Origin: a virus
Strand: one strand, 5' to 3'
DNA: 39,402 nt
Virus record (IMG/VR): IMGVR_UViG_3300030118_005756
Coordinates: 1-39,402 of that record
This document shows positions 30,748 through 37,875 of this stretch, piece after piece; the first letter of the stretch is position 1, and the number at the start of each line of letters is the position of its first letter. The position numbers were made by a program, and so were the translations under genes. The notes under the pieces were generated by a model. It saw only the letters and a list, made by a program, of their open reading frames with translations, had not been told where the DNA came from and did no database searches.

Positions 30748-31753
30748 TTTTTAGTTCCTCTCTTCTTATCGGATGTAAATAACGCTCTGTAATATCAGAG
30801 CTTGAGTGTCCAAGCAGACACGATATGTTTTTTTTAGGCAACCCTTGTGCATACCAAATCGACGCACGACTATGCCGCAACTGGTGAGGAGTTATCTTCT
30901 CCACATTGACAACCTTGCATGCCTTGCGAAGTTGTTTACGCACGGTCTCTGGATGCGGTAACTGAGATAATGCGACTTTCCGCAAAGCTTTTCTGGCCTC
31001 ACTGCAGATATCCACCTCTCGACCCTTCGCGTTCTTTGTACGCTCTTCGTCGCAACGTACATGCAGTATGGATTCATGAATGTCCTGCAGGCGAACACGA
31101 TACAGTTCTTCTATCCGCAGTCCAGTCAGCCACAACGCATACACAATATTGCGATACACAGGACGCAAGTTCAGTTGCTCAATGTCACTACGCATCACAA
31201 CATGCACGTAGTCTTGCGTACGCTGAGAGCCTTTTGGTCCGATGACATGCTCTGCAGGATTACTGCTGACCAGCTTCTGCTTGATGCAAAACCTGAAAAA
31301 CGTACGCAGTTTTACAAGCTCATCCTTCACAGTCGTAGGCCTGACTTGCTCATTGCGTAGCGCGATAAACCGCTCAACATCTGCCTGCTGTACCGCAGAT
31401 AAATGCTTGTGACCAAGGAGCTCACAGAATCCAGACATCAGTCTCTGCTTTGCGCGTACAACCTTATCCCTGTTGTCACTTACTTCTTTGCTTTGTTTTA
31501 CCCAGAGTTCTGCAGCTGAAGACAAAGTTACTGAACGCTGCGGCTGAAACTTAGCAGCAAACTCTTCGTATGTTTGATGTACGCATGCGATGTCACATTC
31601 AGTGACCATATGCTTCGCGCTCTCTACTGTATTGATACCGCGCAAGTACAGTTGACGTTTGCGTCCTGCAACCTTGCGTATGATATAAAACTTATTCCCT
31701 GCCTGAAACAGGGTGGGCATCACGCACTGCGCGTATCTTCCCTTTATCTTCAT
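30722..31753 (-). CDS. int: Tyrosine recombinase (phage integrase)
   Basis: 343 residues from the ATG at 31753, which is preceded by GGGAGG; an ATG 15 bases further up is less likely. An N-terminal arm/core-binding part (about 75-165, 'SAAELWVKQSKE...') and a catalytic domain with R213 (TGLRIEEL), probable K240, H290-R293 (PHQLRHSR), H316 (LLGHSS) and nucleophile Y325 (TERYLHP). All catalytic residues are present. It would integrate the phage into the host chromosome by site-specific recombination, so the phage is probably temperate. I cannot identify attP from sequence alone. Confidence 0.93.
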   Translation of the reverse strand: MKIKGRYAQCVMPTLFQAGNKFYIIRKVAGRKRQLYLRGINTVESAKHMVTECDIACVHQTYEEFAAKFQPQRSVTLSSAAELWVKQSKEVSDNRDKVVRAKQRLMSGFCELLGHKHLSAVQQADVERFIALRNEQVRPTTVKDELVKLRTFFRFCIKQKLVSSNPAEHVIGPKGSQRTQDYVHVVMRSDIEQLNLRPVYRNIVYALWLTGLRIEELYRVRLQDIHESILHVRCDEERTKNAKGREVDICSEARKALRKVALSQLPHPETVRKQLRKACKVVNVEKITPHQLRHSRASIWYAQGLPKKNISCLLGHSSSDITERYLHPIRREELKNVTVGRNQ

Positions 31754-31922
31754 TTTCGCCTCCCGCACAACAGCTCTGACACATCGGCACTCGCGAGAGT
31801 AACCGATAAAATGTTTTATTTACTTCGTTCATTCCGACAACGACTTTGTTTCTCTCGAAGGTGTCGCCTACCTCAATCCATTTTTCACAGACAAAACACT
31901 GCTCTCTTCTAACTGCCCGCAC
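31692..31922 (-). CDS. Small zinc-ribbon protein overlapping integrase
   Basis: 76 residues from a GTG at 31922, chosen because AAGGA lies six bases upstream; an in-frame ATG at 31970 would overlap the upstream gene more. C9-x2-C12 ('QCFVCEKW') and a later 'MCQSCC' pair suggest a zinc ribbon. The 3' end overlaps the integrase start by 62 bases. Function unknown; small zinc proteins near replication genes often bind nucleic acid. Confidence 0.6.
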   Translation of the reverse strand: MRAVRREQCFVCEKWIEVGDTFERNKVVVGMNEVNKTFYRLLSRVPMCQSCCAGGENEDKGKIRAVRDAHPVSGRE

Positions 31923-32448
31923 TGCGTTTCCTTTTTTGGAACTCAGCCCAGTACCACTGCTCTTGCGCATCACCGAATGCCATGATGTCGTTCTTCTCAA
32001 TGCTGCGCGGTGGCCGAACCTTTCGATCAAGAATATCTGCAATCAACTGCAGATGTACTTTGGCTTCATGAAATGGAGTGCGCATACTTGCACCCATAGC
32101 TTCATTCTCTTTCTCTTTTTCAATCAGCTTATCAGTGATGTCTTGATTAATGCGATACTCATAGTTCTCGAGAAATTCACGATACCCCGGCATTTCCTGT
32201 TCAGGTAACGAGCCATCTCGCTTGTTTACAGCTGAAACAAACTTGTTGATGCTATCCGGTGGCCACTTCTCTTCGCGAATCCAACGTGCGGTAGCTTTCC
32301 TGATTTTATCCTCTGGATAATCACGTAGCGCGTAAGACCAAATACCGAGTGCTGCGTCATTCAGTCCCTCTGCGCGAGGAAAGGCAGCGAAGATGCTACG
32401 CAACATAGCTTTGATCTTCTCTTCGCTTGCTCGTTTCTTAGAGGCCAT
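31909..32448 (-). CDS. Helicase-loader-like replication protein
   Basis: 179 residues. The N-terminal 'AMLRSIFAAFPRAEGLNDAALGIWSYALRDY...RKATARWIREEKWPPDSINKFV' pattern matches phage proteins of the G40P loader/inhibitor type (helical domain: Ala-Phe-Pro, then a 'W..AL.DY' segment, then 'PP..I'). Such proteins bring the host or phage replicative helicase to the origin. It directly follows the initiator-like gene and overlaps it by 11 bases; AGGAG precedes the ATG. Moderate confidence in function, from pattern and context. Confidence 0.6.
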   Translation of the reverse strand: MASKKRASEEKIKAMLRSIFAAFPRAEGLNDAALGIWSYALRDYPEDKIRKATARWIREEKWPPDSINKFVSAVNKRDGSLPEQEMPGYREFLENYEYRINQDITDKLIEKEKENEAMGASMRTPFHEAKVHLQLIADILDRKVRPPRSIEKNDIMAFGDAQEQWYWAEFQKRKRSAGS

Positions 32449-32959
32449 TCTCTATCTCCTCTAGAATGCTGATGTGCGCAGAAGCTCTGCTGGCTGAGTC
32501 ACGCAATGCTATCCCTGCCTCTATCCATTTCGCGAAATGGCTCGGACGCAGTATGTAATCCATCGGAGCTTTGCGCTGCATGTGGAACTTGTCTTGCGCC
32601 AACGCACGGAAAGCATGACGCCAGTCTTCAATGTTGCTGTTCTCAGACCATCTCGCCTTCAACGATTGATCACGCTTAGAGCTCTTCACGCTGATGCGCG
32701 GTAACTCTGGGGGCATTTCTTCGTCCCACGCTTTAGCGATCTGCTCTTTGATTACTGCAAAGCTCGCGTCTACTGCAGGCTTAGGAGCAACAGAGCCACG
32801 CTTCTTCATCGCAGCCAATAGCAGCATGCGGATATGCACACTCTCTGGATAATCTCTTCCTGTCTTCTCTTCTTTTTCTTTCTGAGCGAGCCACGAGTCA
32901 CGAATGAGACTACGGAAATGCTCACTACATCTGATGTTTATACTGTAATTGTTAGCCAT
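32438..32959 (-). CDS. Replication-initiator-like protein
   Basis: 173 residues from the ATG at 32959 with AGGG five bases upstream (the frame is open to 33019 across the operator repeats). The C-terminal part, 'ARWSENSNIEDWRHAFRALAQ' then 'MDYILRPSHFAKWIEAG' (about 102-148), is the region shared by many phage O-type and DnaD-like replication proteins, which end with 'W.LRPxNFxKxxEG'. The N terminus lacks a clear helix-turn-helix. Together with the loader-like gene it would assemble a host replisome at the phage origin. The repeats upstream may be its own binding sites. Confidence 0.6.
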   Translation of the reverse strand: MANNYSINIRCSEHFRSLIRDSWLAQKEKEEKTGRDYPESVHIRMLLLAAMKKRGSVAPKPAVDASFAVIKEQIAKAWDEEMPPELPRISVKSSKRDQSLKARWSENSNIEDWRHAFRALAQDKFHMQRKAPMDYILRPSHFAKWIEAGIALRDSASRASAHISILEEIENGL

Positions 32960-32973
32960 GTAGACCCTGTAAT

Positions 32974-33012
32974 ACATTGTACCGCACGTGTCAAACATTG
33001 TACCGCACTTGT
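32974..33012. promoter_or_regulatory. Two direct operator/iteron-like repeats
   Basis: ACATTGTACCGCAC(G/T)TGT occurs at 32974-32991 and 32995-33012, exactly 21 bases apart (two helical turns), right upstream of the initiator-like gene. A related cluster lies at 1568-1614. Likely binding sites of a repressor or of the initiator itself. Confidence 0.6.
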
Positions 33013-33108
33013 TGGACAAATAGGCTAAAAAGGGGTGTTTTCAGAAGTCGTGTCAAGATAATTTTATTTGACGGATTTTGCAGTGATATCGACTGGTTAC
33101 GGAGGGGG

Positions 33109-33136
33109 TTGACAAGCTCTCTCGGATAGCTAAACT
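33109..33136 (+). promoter_or_regulatory. Promoter-like pair on the plus strand within the early block
   Basis: Perfect TTGACA (33109-33114), 16-base spacer, TAAACT (33131-33136). It points away from the surrounding minus-strand genes and into the antisense of SSB. The palindrome TGGGAGTTCTCCCA (33143-33156) starts about where the transcript would begin. No plus-strand gene is visible downstream, so it may make an antisense or regulatory RNA. Confidence 0.5.
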
Positions 33137-33208
33137 AGACATTGGGAGTTCTCCCATTTCTTATCTTCGCTCACGCTCAGATGTTACGTTTCACTATCCG
33201 AAAGAGCT
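33115..33208. repeat. 15-bp inverted repeat overlapping the promoter
   Basis: AGCTCTCTCGGATAG (33115-33129) and CTATCCGAAAGAGCT (33194-33208) are inverted copies with one mismatch; similarity extends a few bases on both sides. The left arm fills the spacer of the promoter at 33109. The rest of the 33013-33218 gap holds the small palindrome at 33143 and no reading frame I can support. Probably paired operators, or an RNA structure on minus-strand read-through transcripts. Confidence 0.6.
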
Positions 33209-33218
33209 TTAAACATAA

Positions 33219-33599
33219 CTAAAAAGGAAGGTTGTCCGAGCTCTGCTCGGCATTGCCGCTACCAAAAGAGTAGCCTTCACTGGTCTTTTGATTGTTGTTT
33301 TCCCAAACTTTTGGACAGTAACCCACGGTATCAACTTCAAGATAAACTTTCGTCTTCTTCTCGCCATTGACCTCATAAGACCTAGCTCGCATACGACCCT
33401 CGATCTCAATGGGGCTCTTGTTCTCAAAGCTCTTCACCTTTGTGGCTAGCTTTCGATACTCGTTGTCCCAGGCTTCACAGGGAATGTATTCGACCTTGCT
33501 GTCTTTGTATGGCGGCTTCCATCGCAGCGCGAAGTTCGCCAGGTTCTCGTTCTTGGATTCGTTGTGATACACGTAACCAGTCAGTTGTACTCTATTCAT
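33219..33599 (-). CDS. ssb: Single-stranded DNA-binding protein
   Basis: 126 residues. OB-fold pattern: 'MNRVQLTGYVYHNES', 'NFALRWKPP', 'YIPCEAWDNEYRKLAT', 'IEGRMRARSYEVNGEKKTKVYLEVDTVGY', and a short acidic tail ending 'SSDNLPF', like the DDIPF tip that recruits host repair and replication proteins. It coats single-stranded DNA during replication and recombination. Its ATG overlaps the end of the annealing-protein gene, with GAGGG upstream. Confidence 0.9.
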   Translation of the reverse strand: MNRVQLTGYVYHNESKNENLANFALRWKPPYKDSKVEYIPCEAWDNEYRKLATKVKSFENKSPIEIEGRMRARSYEVNGEKKTKVYLEVDTVGYCPKVWENNNQKTSEGYSFGSGNAEQSSDNLPF

Positions 33600-34494
33600 T
33601 TTTTCCCTCTTTATCTAATGCTGTAACTAATGTTTCAATCCCAGTCTGCAGTGTGACGATGTTTGCTAAATCATCACAACCCTCTAACAGCTTGATTGTG
33701 TTCTCTTTACCTAGCGTCTCTTCAGATCTTACGCAAAGACGATTAAACACGATTCTTGCCTCAAGCAAGTCAGCAACTTGACAGAGTTCTTTGACACCCT
33801 TCGGTGCTTTGAATCCTGCAGCCTCCATAATCTCACGCGCTTTCTTCGCGCCAAGCTCGTCACTGCATTTCTTCAATCGCTCTCGCGCTTCTGCTACTTT
33901 GCTTTGTGTCCCACGCTTCGTAGGTTTCTTCACCATGTTGTTCTTCGGCATTGACGGAGCCTTAGGTGCAGGCTGTTGTCCTTGTGCACCAACTCGGTCG
34001 ATGTCACGTTTTCTATCAGGATCATCCTTCGCACGTTCTGCGAACATGACCCCACGCGCAGCATACTTCAATGCGTACGAATCTGATGCACCCACGACCT
34101 GTTCTTTGCCGATAGGTATGCTCCAACTTATCTGCTGCTGATATCCTGTCTTCGCATCACCAACCAGTATCTCTATCTCCCAGTTTGCTCTGGTCTGTTC
34201 GATACCGTTTGGGTCAGTGAATGTCTTGATGATGTCTTGTGCAGATGTACAGAACATAGCGAGCCCTGCTTTCTGCATAGCTTCACCAGTCTTTTCGACG
34301 AACTGGTCAACAGATGCGTACGCACCCTTGTGTCCTTTTTGGTCCTTGAACACTTTCTCCATCTCAGCTTGTGCTTTGATGAGCTTCTCGAAAAAGCTTG
34401 CGCGTTCGACCATGATTTCTTTTGACAACTTTACGATGTCCTTTGCGTCCACTCCTGCAGATAGCAGTGAGTCTATAATCTTTGCTCTATTCAT
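33592..34494 (-). CDS. erf: ERF-family single-strand annealing protein
   Basis: 300 residues. Matches the essential recombination function family of P22: 'KGAYASVDQFVEKTGEAMQK' (56-75), 'GLAMFCTSAQ' and the 'GASDSYALKYAARGVMF' segment (135-151) that marks ERF proteins. Rad52-like function: anneals single strands, working with the exonuclease and SSB encoded next to it. The segment 165-200 is a basic linker, and a helical C-terminal domain follows. The start overlaps the exonuclease stop (TAATG). Confidence 0.85.
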   Translation of the reverse strand: MNRAKIIDSLLSAGVDAKDIVKLSKEIMVERASFFEKLIKAQAEMEKVFKDQKGHKGAYASVDQFVEKTGEAMQKAGLAMFCTSAQDIIKTFTDPNGIEQTRANWEIEILVGDAKTGYQQQISWSIPIGKEQVVGASDSYALKYAARGVMFAERAKDDPDRKRDIDRVGAQGQQPAPKAPSMPKNNMVKKPTKRGTQSKVAEARERLKKCSDELGAKKAREIMEAAGFKAPKGVKELCQVADLLEARIVFNRLCVRSEETLGKENTIKLLEGCDDLANIVTLQTGIETLVTALDKEGKNE

Positions 34495-35363
34495 TAGTCT
34501 TCCTTCTTTACAGTGACGCGCAGTGTCCTGCGTCCACTCTTACCAAACTTATTTGTGGCTTTGCCGATGCTGCACTTCACGCCATCATTCTCGGCAATCA
34601 AGATACGCAGCATATTCTCAACCGTGGCTTTCTGTTCTGCTGCATTCTTTTCGTCTAGCCTGAATCGTTCGCGTTGAATGATTAGATCTGTGGCTTCTTC
34701 TGCAGTGATCATCTGCTCGGAAGGCTTAGTCCACTTCTTCGCGTAATAAGACTTCACGTCCGCTTCAGGTCCAGGAGGAGGATCTTCCTGCGCGAGAACC
34801 TTGATCCACATCTGGTAACAGATATCGAAGAGCTCTAACTCAAAGTCACGATCACGCTCCACTCGAACGGTCTTCATCTCACTGCCGATAAAGGCAAAGA
34901 CCCATCCAATATTCAAATTATGGACAGCCATCTGTGTTGTGACTTGCGCAGCGACATTGAATGGAAGCGCATCCCATCCTTCGTCACTGGAACCCCAGTC
35001 CATATGCGGACCAAAGCCTACCAACTTCGCTTCTATGATGCACTTGTCTTTTGTGACAGGATCAATCCCAATACCATCTGTTGTCGCGAAGATGTAATCA
35101 CGCTCCGGATGTGGAAGGCTTTCTGGGTCTAAGTCTATAATCTCAACCTGTGCAAGCTCTGCTCCACGTCGTATGATCCACTCTTCTAGCTGATTGCCAT
35201 TCTCAGTTCTCTGATTGCCTTCAAACTCCTTGACCCATGGCACATCTGGTTTCTCTCTGTGTTGTCTTTTGAGCAGGTATGTAAACCTGCAGCCTCTTGC
35301 GATCTTGCCCACTTCGCTGGCACCCCAGCCCGTAGTTCTATCGTACGTTATATCAAATCCCAT
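34494..35363 (-). CDS. YqaJ/lambda-exo-type recombination exonuclease
   Basis: 289 residues. The viral recombinase nuclease fold is visible: 'GASEVGKIARG' (14-24), E60 in 'GNQLEEWI', D96 in 'ATTDGIGID', the EAK catalytic triplet at 111-113 and 'AAQVTTQMAVHN' (138-149). It resects double-strand ends 5'-3' to give single strands for the annealing protein. C-terminal helices follow the nuclease core. GGAGACC lies five to eleven bases before the ATG at 35363, inside the end of the resolvase gene. Confidence 0.88.
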   Translation of the reverse strand: MGFDITYDRTTGWGASEVGKIARGCRFTYLLKRQHREKPDVPWVKEFEGNQRTENGNQLEEWIIRRGAELAQVEIIDLDPESLPHPERDYIFATTDGIGIDPVTKDKCIIEAKLVGFGPHMDWGSSDEGWDALPFNVAAQVTTQMAVHNLNIGWVFAFIGSEMKTVRVERDRDFELELFDICYQMWIKVLAQEDPPPGPEADVKSYYAKKWTKPSEQMITAEEATDLIIQRERFRLDEKNAAEQKATVENMLRILIAENDGVKCSIGKATNKFGKSGRRTLRVTVKKED

Positions 35364-35709
35364 TATTGGTCTCCTTTTGTTGCTCCACCCATGGCTTCAG
35401 GATTTCAAGGAAGTCCTTCCAATCCATGACCATGAATGGCTTTTGTCTATCATCGCGTATGACCGCGACGGGGTATGTCAAATCTCGGCAATCTTTTTTC
35501 GCCTGCGCTAATGCAGCACGAGGGTTAGGTAGCTTGCCTGTTTTGACTTCGATATGCAGCCCAGGGATTCCAACTACGTCAGGAACCTCTGCACCACCGT
35601 CACGGGATTGCAGCCCTCGCTTGATACTCAAGTCCGGGAACACACCACGTAACTCATTTGCTGTTGCGCGTTCACCGCGCTTTCCTTTGTCTCTGCTAAA
35701 CTTACCCAT
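35353..35709 (-). CDS. PD-(D/E)xK nuclease, probable Holliday junction resolvase
   Basis: 118 residues. 'KGKRGERATANELR' (8-21, E13), 'EVPDVVGIPGLHIEVKTGK' (41-59, with D44, E54 and K56) and a conserved helix near 64-74 follow the Hjc-like resolvase pattern of archaea and phages. It would cut branched DNA during recombination and before packaging. The start overlaps the regulator's stop (TAATG), and its end overlaps the exonuclease by 11 bases, so all four recombination genes form one cassette. Confidence 0.8.
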   Translation of the reverse strand: MGKFSRDKGKRGERATANELRGVFPDLSIKRGLQSRDGGAEVPDVVGIPGLHIEVKTGKLPNPRAALAQAKKDCRDLTYPVAVIRDDRQKPFMVMDWKDFLEILKPWVEQQKETNNGI

Positions 35710-36020
35710 TAGTGGTCGTATAACTCACTCATAGTGTACGTGTCTTTCTCTTCGGCACCCACGCCCGGGTCATCTTTCGATGCACCCACGCTCGGGTCAG
35801 TCTGCAGTACAATCTTTGCTTCACCGAATTGCCTCTCAAGCGCATCAACACCAGACTCTACGCACTTGCGTACAGCGGAACTCAAGTTACCTGAGACCTC
35901 GCCTTTAGCCATGATGATGATACGCTCAAGTCTAGCGACTAGAACCGGATCGAGATAGATACTGAATTGCCGATATTTGGCGTGACCTTTAGCAGGTCTG
36001 CCGACCTTACGCTTAGTCAT
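35709..36020 (-). CDS. Ribbon-helix-helix-like regulator
   Basis: 103 residues. After a basic start ('KRKVGRPAKGHAK'), 'YRQFSIYLDPVLVARLERII' followed by 'SGNLSSAVRKCVESGVDAL' fits a ribbon-helix-helix DNA-binding fold (one strand, two helices), as in Arc and CopG. The C-terminal part is acidic and holds two 'DPxVGA' units encoded by two copies of a GCACCC...GGGT element; a third copy lies right upstream of its ribosome site (GGAGGG). This suggests it regulates itself and the recombination genes it is coupled to. Confidence 0.75.
   Translation of the reverse strand: MTKRKVGRPAKGHAKYRQFSIYLDPVLVARLERIIIMAKGEVSGNLSSAVRKCVESGVDALERQFGEAKIVLQTDPSVGASKDDPGVGAEEKDTYTMSELYDH
35755..35797. repeat. 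Two copies of the GCACCC(A)CG..CGGGT element inside the regulator gene
   Basis: GCACCCACGCCCGGGT (35755-35770) and GCACCCACGCTCGGGT (35782-35797), 27 bases apart, within the 3' part of the ribbon-helix-helix gene. Further copies are at 36039-36056 and 37324-37341. Confidence 0.8.
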
Positions 36021-36038
36021 TCACCCTCCAATTTTTTT

Positions 36039-36056
36039 GCACCCACGCACGGGTGC
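36039..36056 (-). promoter_or_regulatory. Element/hairpin before the regulator gene
   Basis: GCACCCACGCACGGGTGC: 6-bp arms GCACCC/GGGTGC around a 6-base centre. It ends 19 bases before the ATG and is followed (minus strand) by A7, TTGGAGGG and the start. It may be an operator or an RNA hairpin next to the ribosome site. A TATTAT (36061-36066) and weak TTCTAA 17 bases further up could be the promoter, which would put the element at the transcription start. Confidence 0.6.
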
Positions 36057-36091
36057 CTAGATAATAGGAAGCTCGATTGCTTCTTAGAACC

Positions 36092-36107
36092 TCTGAGTTA
36101 ACTCAGA
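36092..36107. promoter_or_regulatory. Perfect 16-bp palindrome
   Basis: TCTGAGTTAACTCAGA is fully self-complementary and sits just upstream of the possible promoter of the regulator gene, with GCTTCT/AGAAGC arms further out. A typical dimeric repressor site by shape; the protein that binds it is unknown. Confidence 0.55.
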
Positions 36108-36133
36108 AGCTCCGAGAAATAATGAAGCTATAT

Positions 36134-36304
36134 TTATCGTGATTGCTTGGACTCTGTAGTATCGTAATAACCAATGGGCTCGAATCCTTCTTCACCTATC
36201 TGCAATCCAGTGTAGATAACCAGCTGTCCATCGCTATCAGTGTCTACATATATTTCATGCTCGGGATTTTCATTGAGATATTTGATTAATTGCTCATGCG
36301 TCAT
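36134..36304 (-). CDS. Small acidic protein, 56 residues
   Basis: Open frame from the ATG at 36304 starting MTHEQLIKYLNENPEHEI, then 'DTDSDGQLVIYTGLQ' and ending ESKQSR. GGTGA lies five bases before the start; the gene begins 16 bases after the clamp-like gene stops. Acidic with an alpha/beta pattern. Not recognised. Compact size and position between clamp and regulator suggest an early accessory or host-takeover protein. Confidence 0.75.
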   Translation of the reverse strand: MTHEQLIKYLNENPEHEIYVDTDSDGQLVIYTGLQIGEEGFEPIGYYDTTESKQSR

Positions 36305-36320
36305 CGAAATCACCGTATTC

Positions 36321-37307
36321 CTACAATCTCTGAGGCATCAGGATACACGTGTATCCGCTGCACTCGATCTGTAATGCGTCAAGCGGGTTAGAGCTCATGA
36401 CTACTCGCAAGTAATCGGTATCCTCGCAGCATCGTGCGAATAGACGAGCATTTACGCGAACCTTACGATGGTCATTAGTCCCTGTACGCTCACTTACTAC
36501 GACAGGTAAAAACATTTCGTCCCTTGGTGTATCCCAATGCGTAACACTTTCTTTTCTGAATACGTCAAAATCGGTATTGTGAGATGTGACCTTAGCGAAA
36601 TAACTACCGCGCATAGGCTTGGGCTCAAGCTCGATTAGTAATGATGCGTCATCAGCATCGATAGAACGTGTACCACCATATTCGAGCTGCGTATGTTCTG
36701 ATACGGTTGATAAACCAGGTCTACCTAAGTCTCTAAGTGCTTTATCTCTAATCAAGTCAGCCTGTCGCAGCTTATTCGAGTGGATAGCTACTTGTCGTAT
36801 GCAATTGATACCAGTACTGAGCTCGAATGTAACATCAGTCTGTAAACTACCCTTGCTATGCTTTACAGGGTATACGCTTCTAAGGTTGTCTTCTCTCACG
36901 AGTGAATCGATGGGTTGCGTAATTTTGTAGCTAAGTCCCTCAGGATGCTTTTTTGATATGCCAAGGATACGGATAAGGCTTTTCATTTGAGATACCTTAA
37001 CCTCTTCAATAGATATCTGGATTCTCGTAGCGCGAGCAAGCTTAGCAGGCTCTTGAATCACGGCATCAAATTCGCCTAACTGCGCAGCAATAGCATGTGC
37101 CTCAGGTGCGTAATCATGACGTACTTCAATCAAAGTATGGCCGTCGGTAGCGAACATTGTAAGCTCTGTACCGTTACTTACTACACGTACTCCCTGACCT
37201 TCGTATCTGTCAGTATGGCAATGCACCCTCGCACGGTTCAACATGCGCATAAATGCAGCGAATATCTCTGAATTCTCACCTTTCTTCTTCTTCTCTAGAT
37301 TAATCAT
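36321..37307 (-). CDS. Sliding-clamp-like (DnaN-type) protein
   Basis: 328 residues from the ATG at 37307 (GGAGACC nine bases upstream). 'FATDGHTLIEV' (52-62) matches the 'ATDGHRL' signature of bacterial beta clamps, and the C terminus '...CSGYTCILMPQRL' matches their 'VIMPMRL' end. The middle is diverged. Beta clamps are ring-shaped dimers that tether DNA polymerase III; a phage copy would favour phage DNA synthesis by host polymerase or interfere with the host clamp. No polymerase is encoded in the window. The call rests on the two end motifs and length (host clamps are about 365). Confidence 0.6.
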   Translation of the reverse strand: MINLEKKKKGENSEIFAAFMRMLNRARVHCHTDRYEGQGVRVVSNGTELTMFATDGHTLIEVRHDYAPEAHAIAAQLGEFDAVIQEPAKLARATRIQISIEEVKVSQMKSLIRILGISKKHPEGLSYKITQPIDSLVREDNLRSVYPVKHSKGSLQTDVTFELSTGINCIRQVAIHSNKLRQADLIRDKALRDLGRPGLSTVSEHTQLEYGGTRSIDADDASLLIELEPKPMRGSYFAKVTSHNTDFDVFRKESVTHWDTPRDEMFLPVVVSERTGTNDHRKVRVNARLFARCCEDTDYLRVVMSSNPLDALQIECSGYTCILMPQRL

Positions 37308-37323
37308 TTGTTTGGTCTCCAAT

Positions 37324-37341
37324 GCACCCGCGAACGGGTAC
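37324..37341 (-). promoter_or_regulatory. Fourth GCACCC element, UUCG-type hairpin before the clamp-like gene
   Basis: GCACCCGCGAACGGGTAC on the plus strand; on the mRNA this reads ACCCG-UUCG-CGGGU, a stable small hairpin, followed at once by CATTGGAGACCA and the ATG. Same spacing to the start as the copy before the regulator gene. Upstream to about 37380 lies CTAACC-rich sequence. Confidence 0.6.
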
Positions 37342-37384
37342 CGGTGTAAGGGTTAGCGTTGGTTAGTGGTAGGAATAAATCACA

Positions 37385-37412
37385 GTTTCACACATTGCGC
37401 AAGTTGTGAAAC
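37385..37412. promoter_or_regulatory. 28-bp near-perfect palindrome upstream of the clamp-like gene
   Basis: Arms GTTTCACA (37385-37392) and TGTGAAAC (37405-37412) with TTGCGCAA in the centre (37395-37402); 12 of 14 base pairs match. It contains the 14-mer shared with 898-911. Probably the operator of the early promoter that should lie in this gap (37342-37451), though I see only a weak promoter match. Confidence 0.6.
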
Positions 37413-37450
37413 CTTGGGAAATGGTTTTTATTTTGCGGGAATTGCGGACA

Positions 37451-37485
37451 TAAAAAAACCCGGTAAACCGCGAAGCTTACCGGGT
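37451..37485 (-). terminator. Rho-independent terminator
   Basis: On the minus strand a 9-bp stem (ACCCGGTAA 37458-37466 with TTACCGGGT 37477-37485, 10-base loop) is followed by seven T's. It lies seven bases after the stop of the 54-residue gene and ends the distal early transcript before the clamp-like gene. Confidence 0.85.
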
Positions 37486-37491
37486 AACAGG

Positions 37492-37656
37492 TTATAGAAT
37501 CCCTCCCTCCCTGTCGATGTAAATCTTGGGTAGCCAGTGAAGCCTTCCACGTCGACACCATAAAAACATGATGTGAAGTGAGCCTATCAAGTGTACCTGT
37601 AAAGCCTGTTTGCGTTTAATAGTTCCAGTGTGTGAATACTTTTGAAATCGTATCAT
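37492..37656 (-). CDS. Small basic protein, 54 residues
   Basis: Frame from the ATG at 37656 starting MIRFQKYSHTGTIKRKQ and ending REGGIL. The ATG overlaps the stop of the upstream gene (ATGA) and AGAGG lies seven bases before it. Basic, with a Trp/Arg/Cys-rich centre. Not recognised. A terminator follows directly, which supports it as the last gene of its transcript. Confidence 0.6.
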   Translation of the reverse strand: MIRFQKYSHTGTIKRKQALQVHLIGSLHIMFLWCRRGRLHWLPKIYIDREGGIL

Positions 37657-37859
37657 TTGCAAACCTCTGACAACTTGCAGGGCTTCCCACGTTTCACCCG
37701 CGATACGATTTTAACTTGTCCTTCTTCAATGGCTGCGTTTAAAATCATTTCTTGGGTCTCCGCTGGTAGTCTTCTAAATTTTGCCCGATTGGCTGGGCTT
37801 AATTTATTCATCAGGAATTCGCTCAAGATTAGAGCTCCATGCTTTTCTTGGTAATTCAT
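37653..37859 (-). CDS. Small helical protein, 68 residues
   Basis: Starts MNYQEKHGALILSEFLMN; AAGGAG lies upstream of the ATG. The middle, 'SPANRAKFRRLPAETQEMILNAAIEEG', looks like two helices; the C terminus is basic. Not recognised. It lies 17 bases after the Cys-rich gene and overlaps the next gene by four bases. Confidence 0.75.
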   Translation of the reverse strand: MNYQEKHGALILSEFLMNKLSPANRAKFRRLPAETQEMILNAAIEEGQVKIVSRVKRGKPCKLSEVCK

Positions 37860-37875
37860 TGTGTTCTCTCCTTCG

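Noticed and set aside
35755-37341. CRISPR-like array from the GCACCC elements
   Set aside because: Only four copies, irregular spacing, inside or just before genes, and no cas genes.
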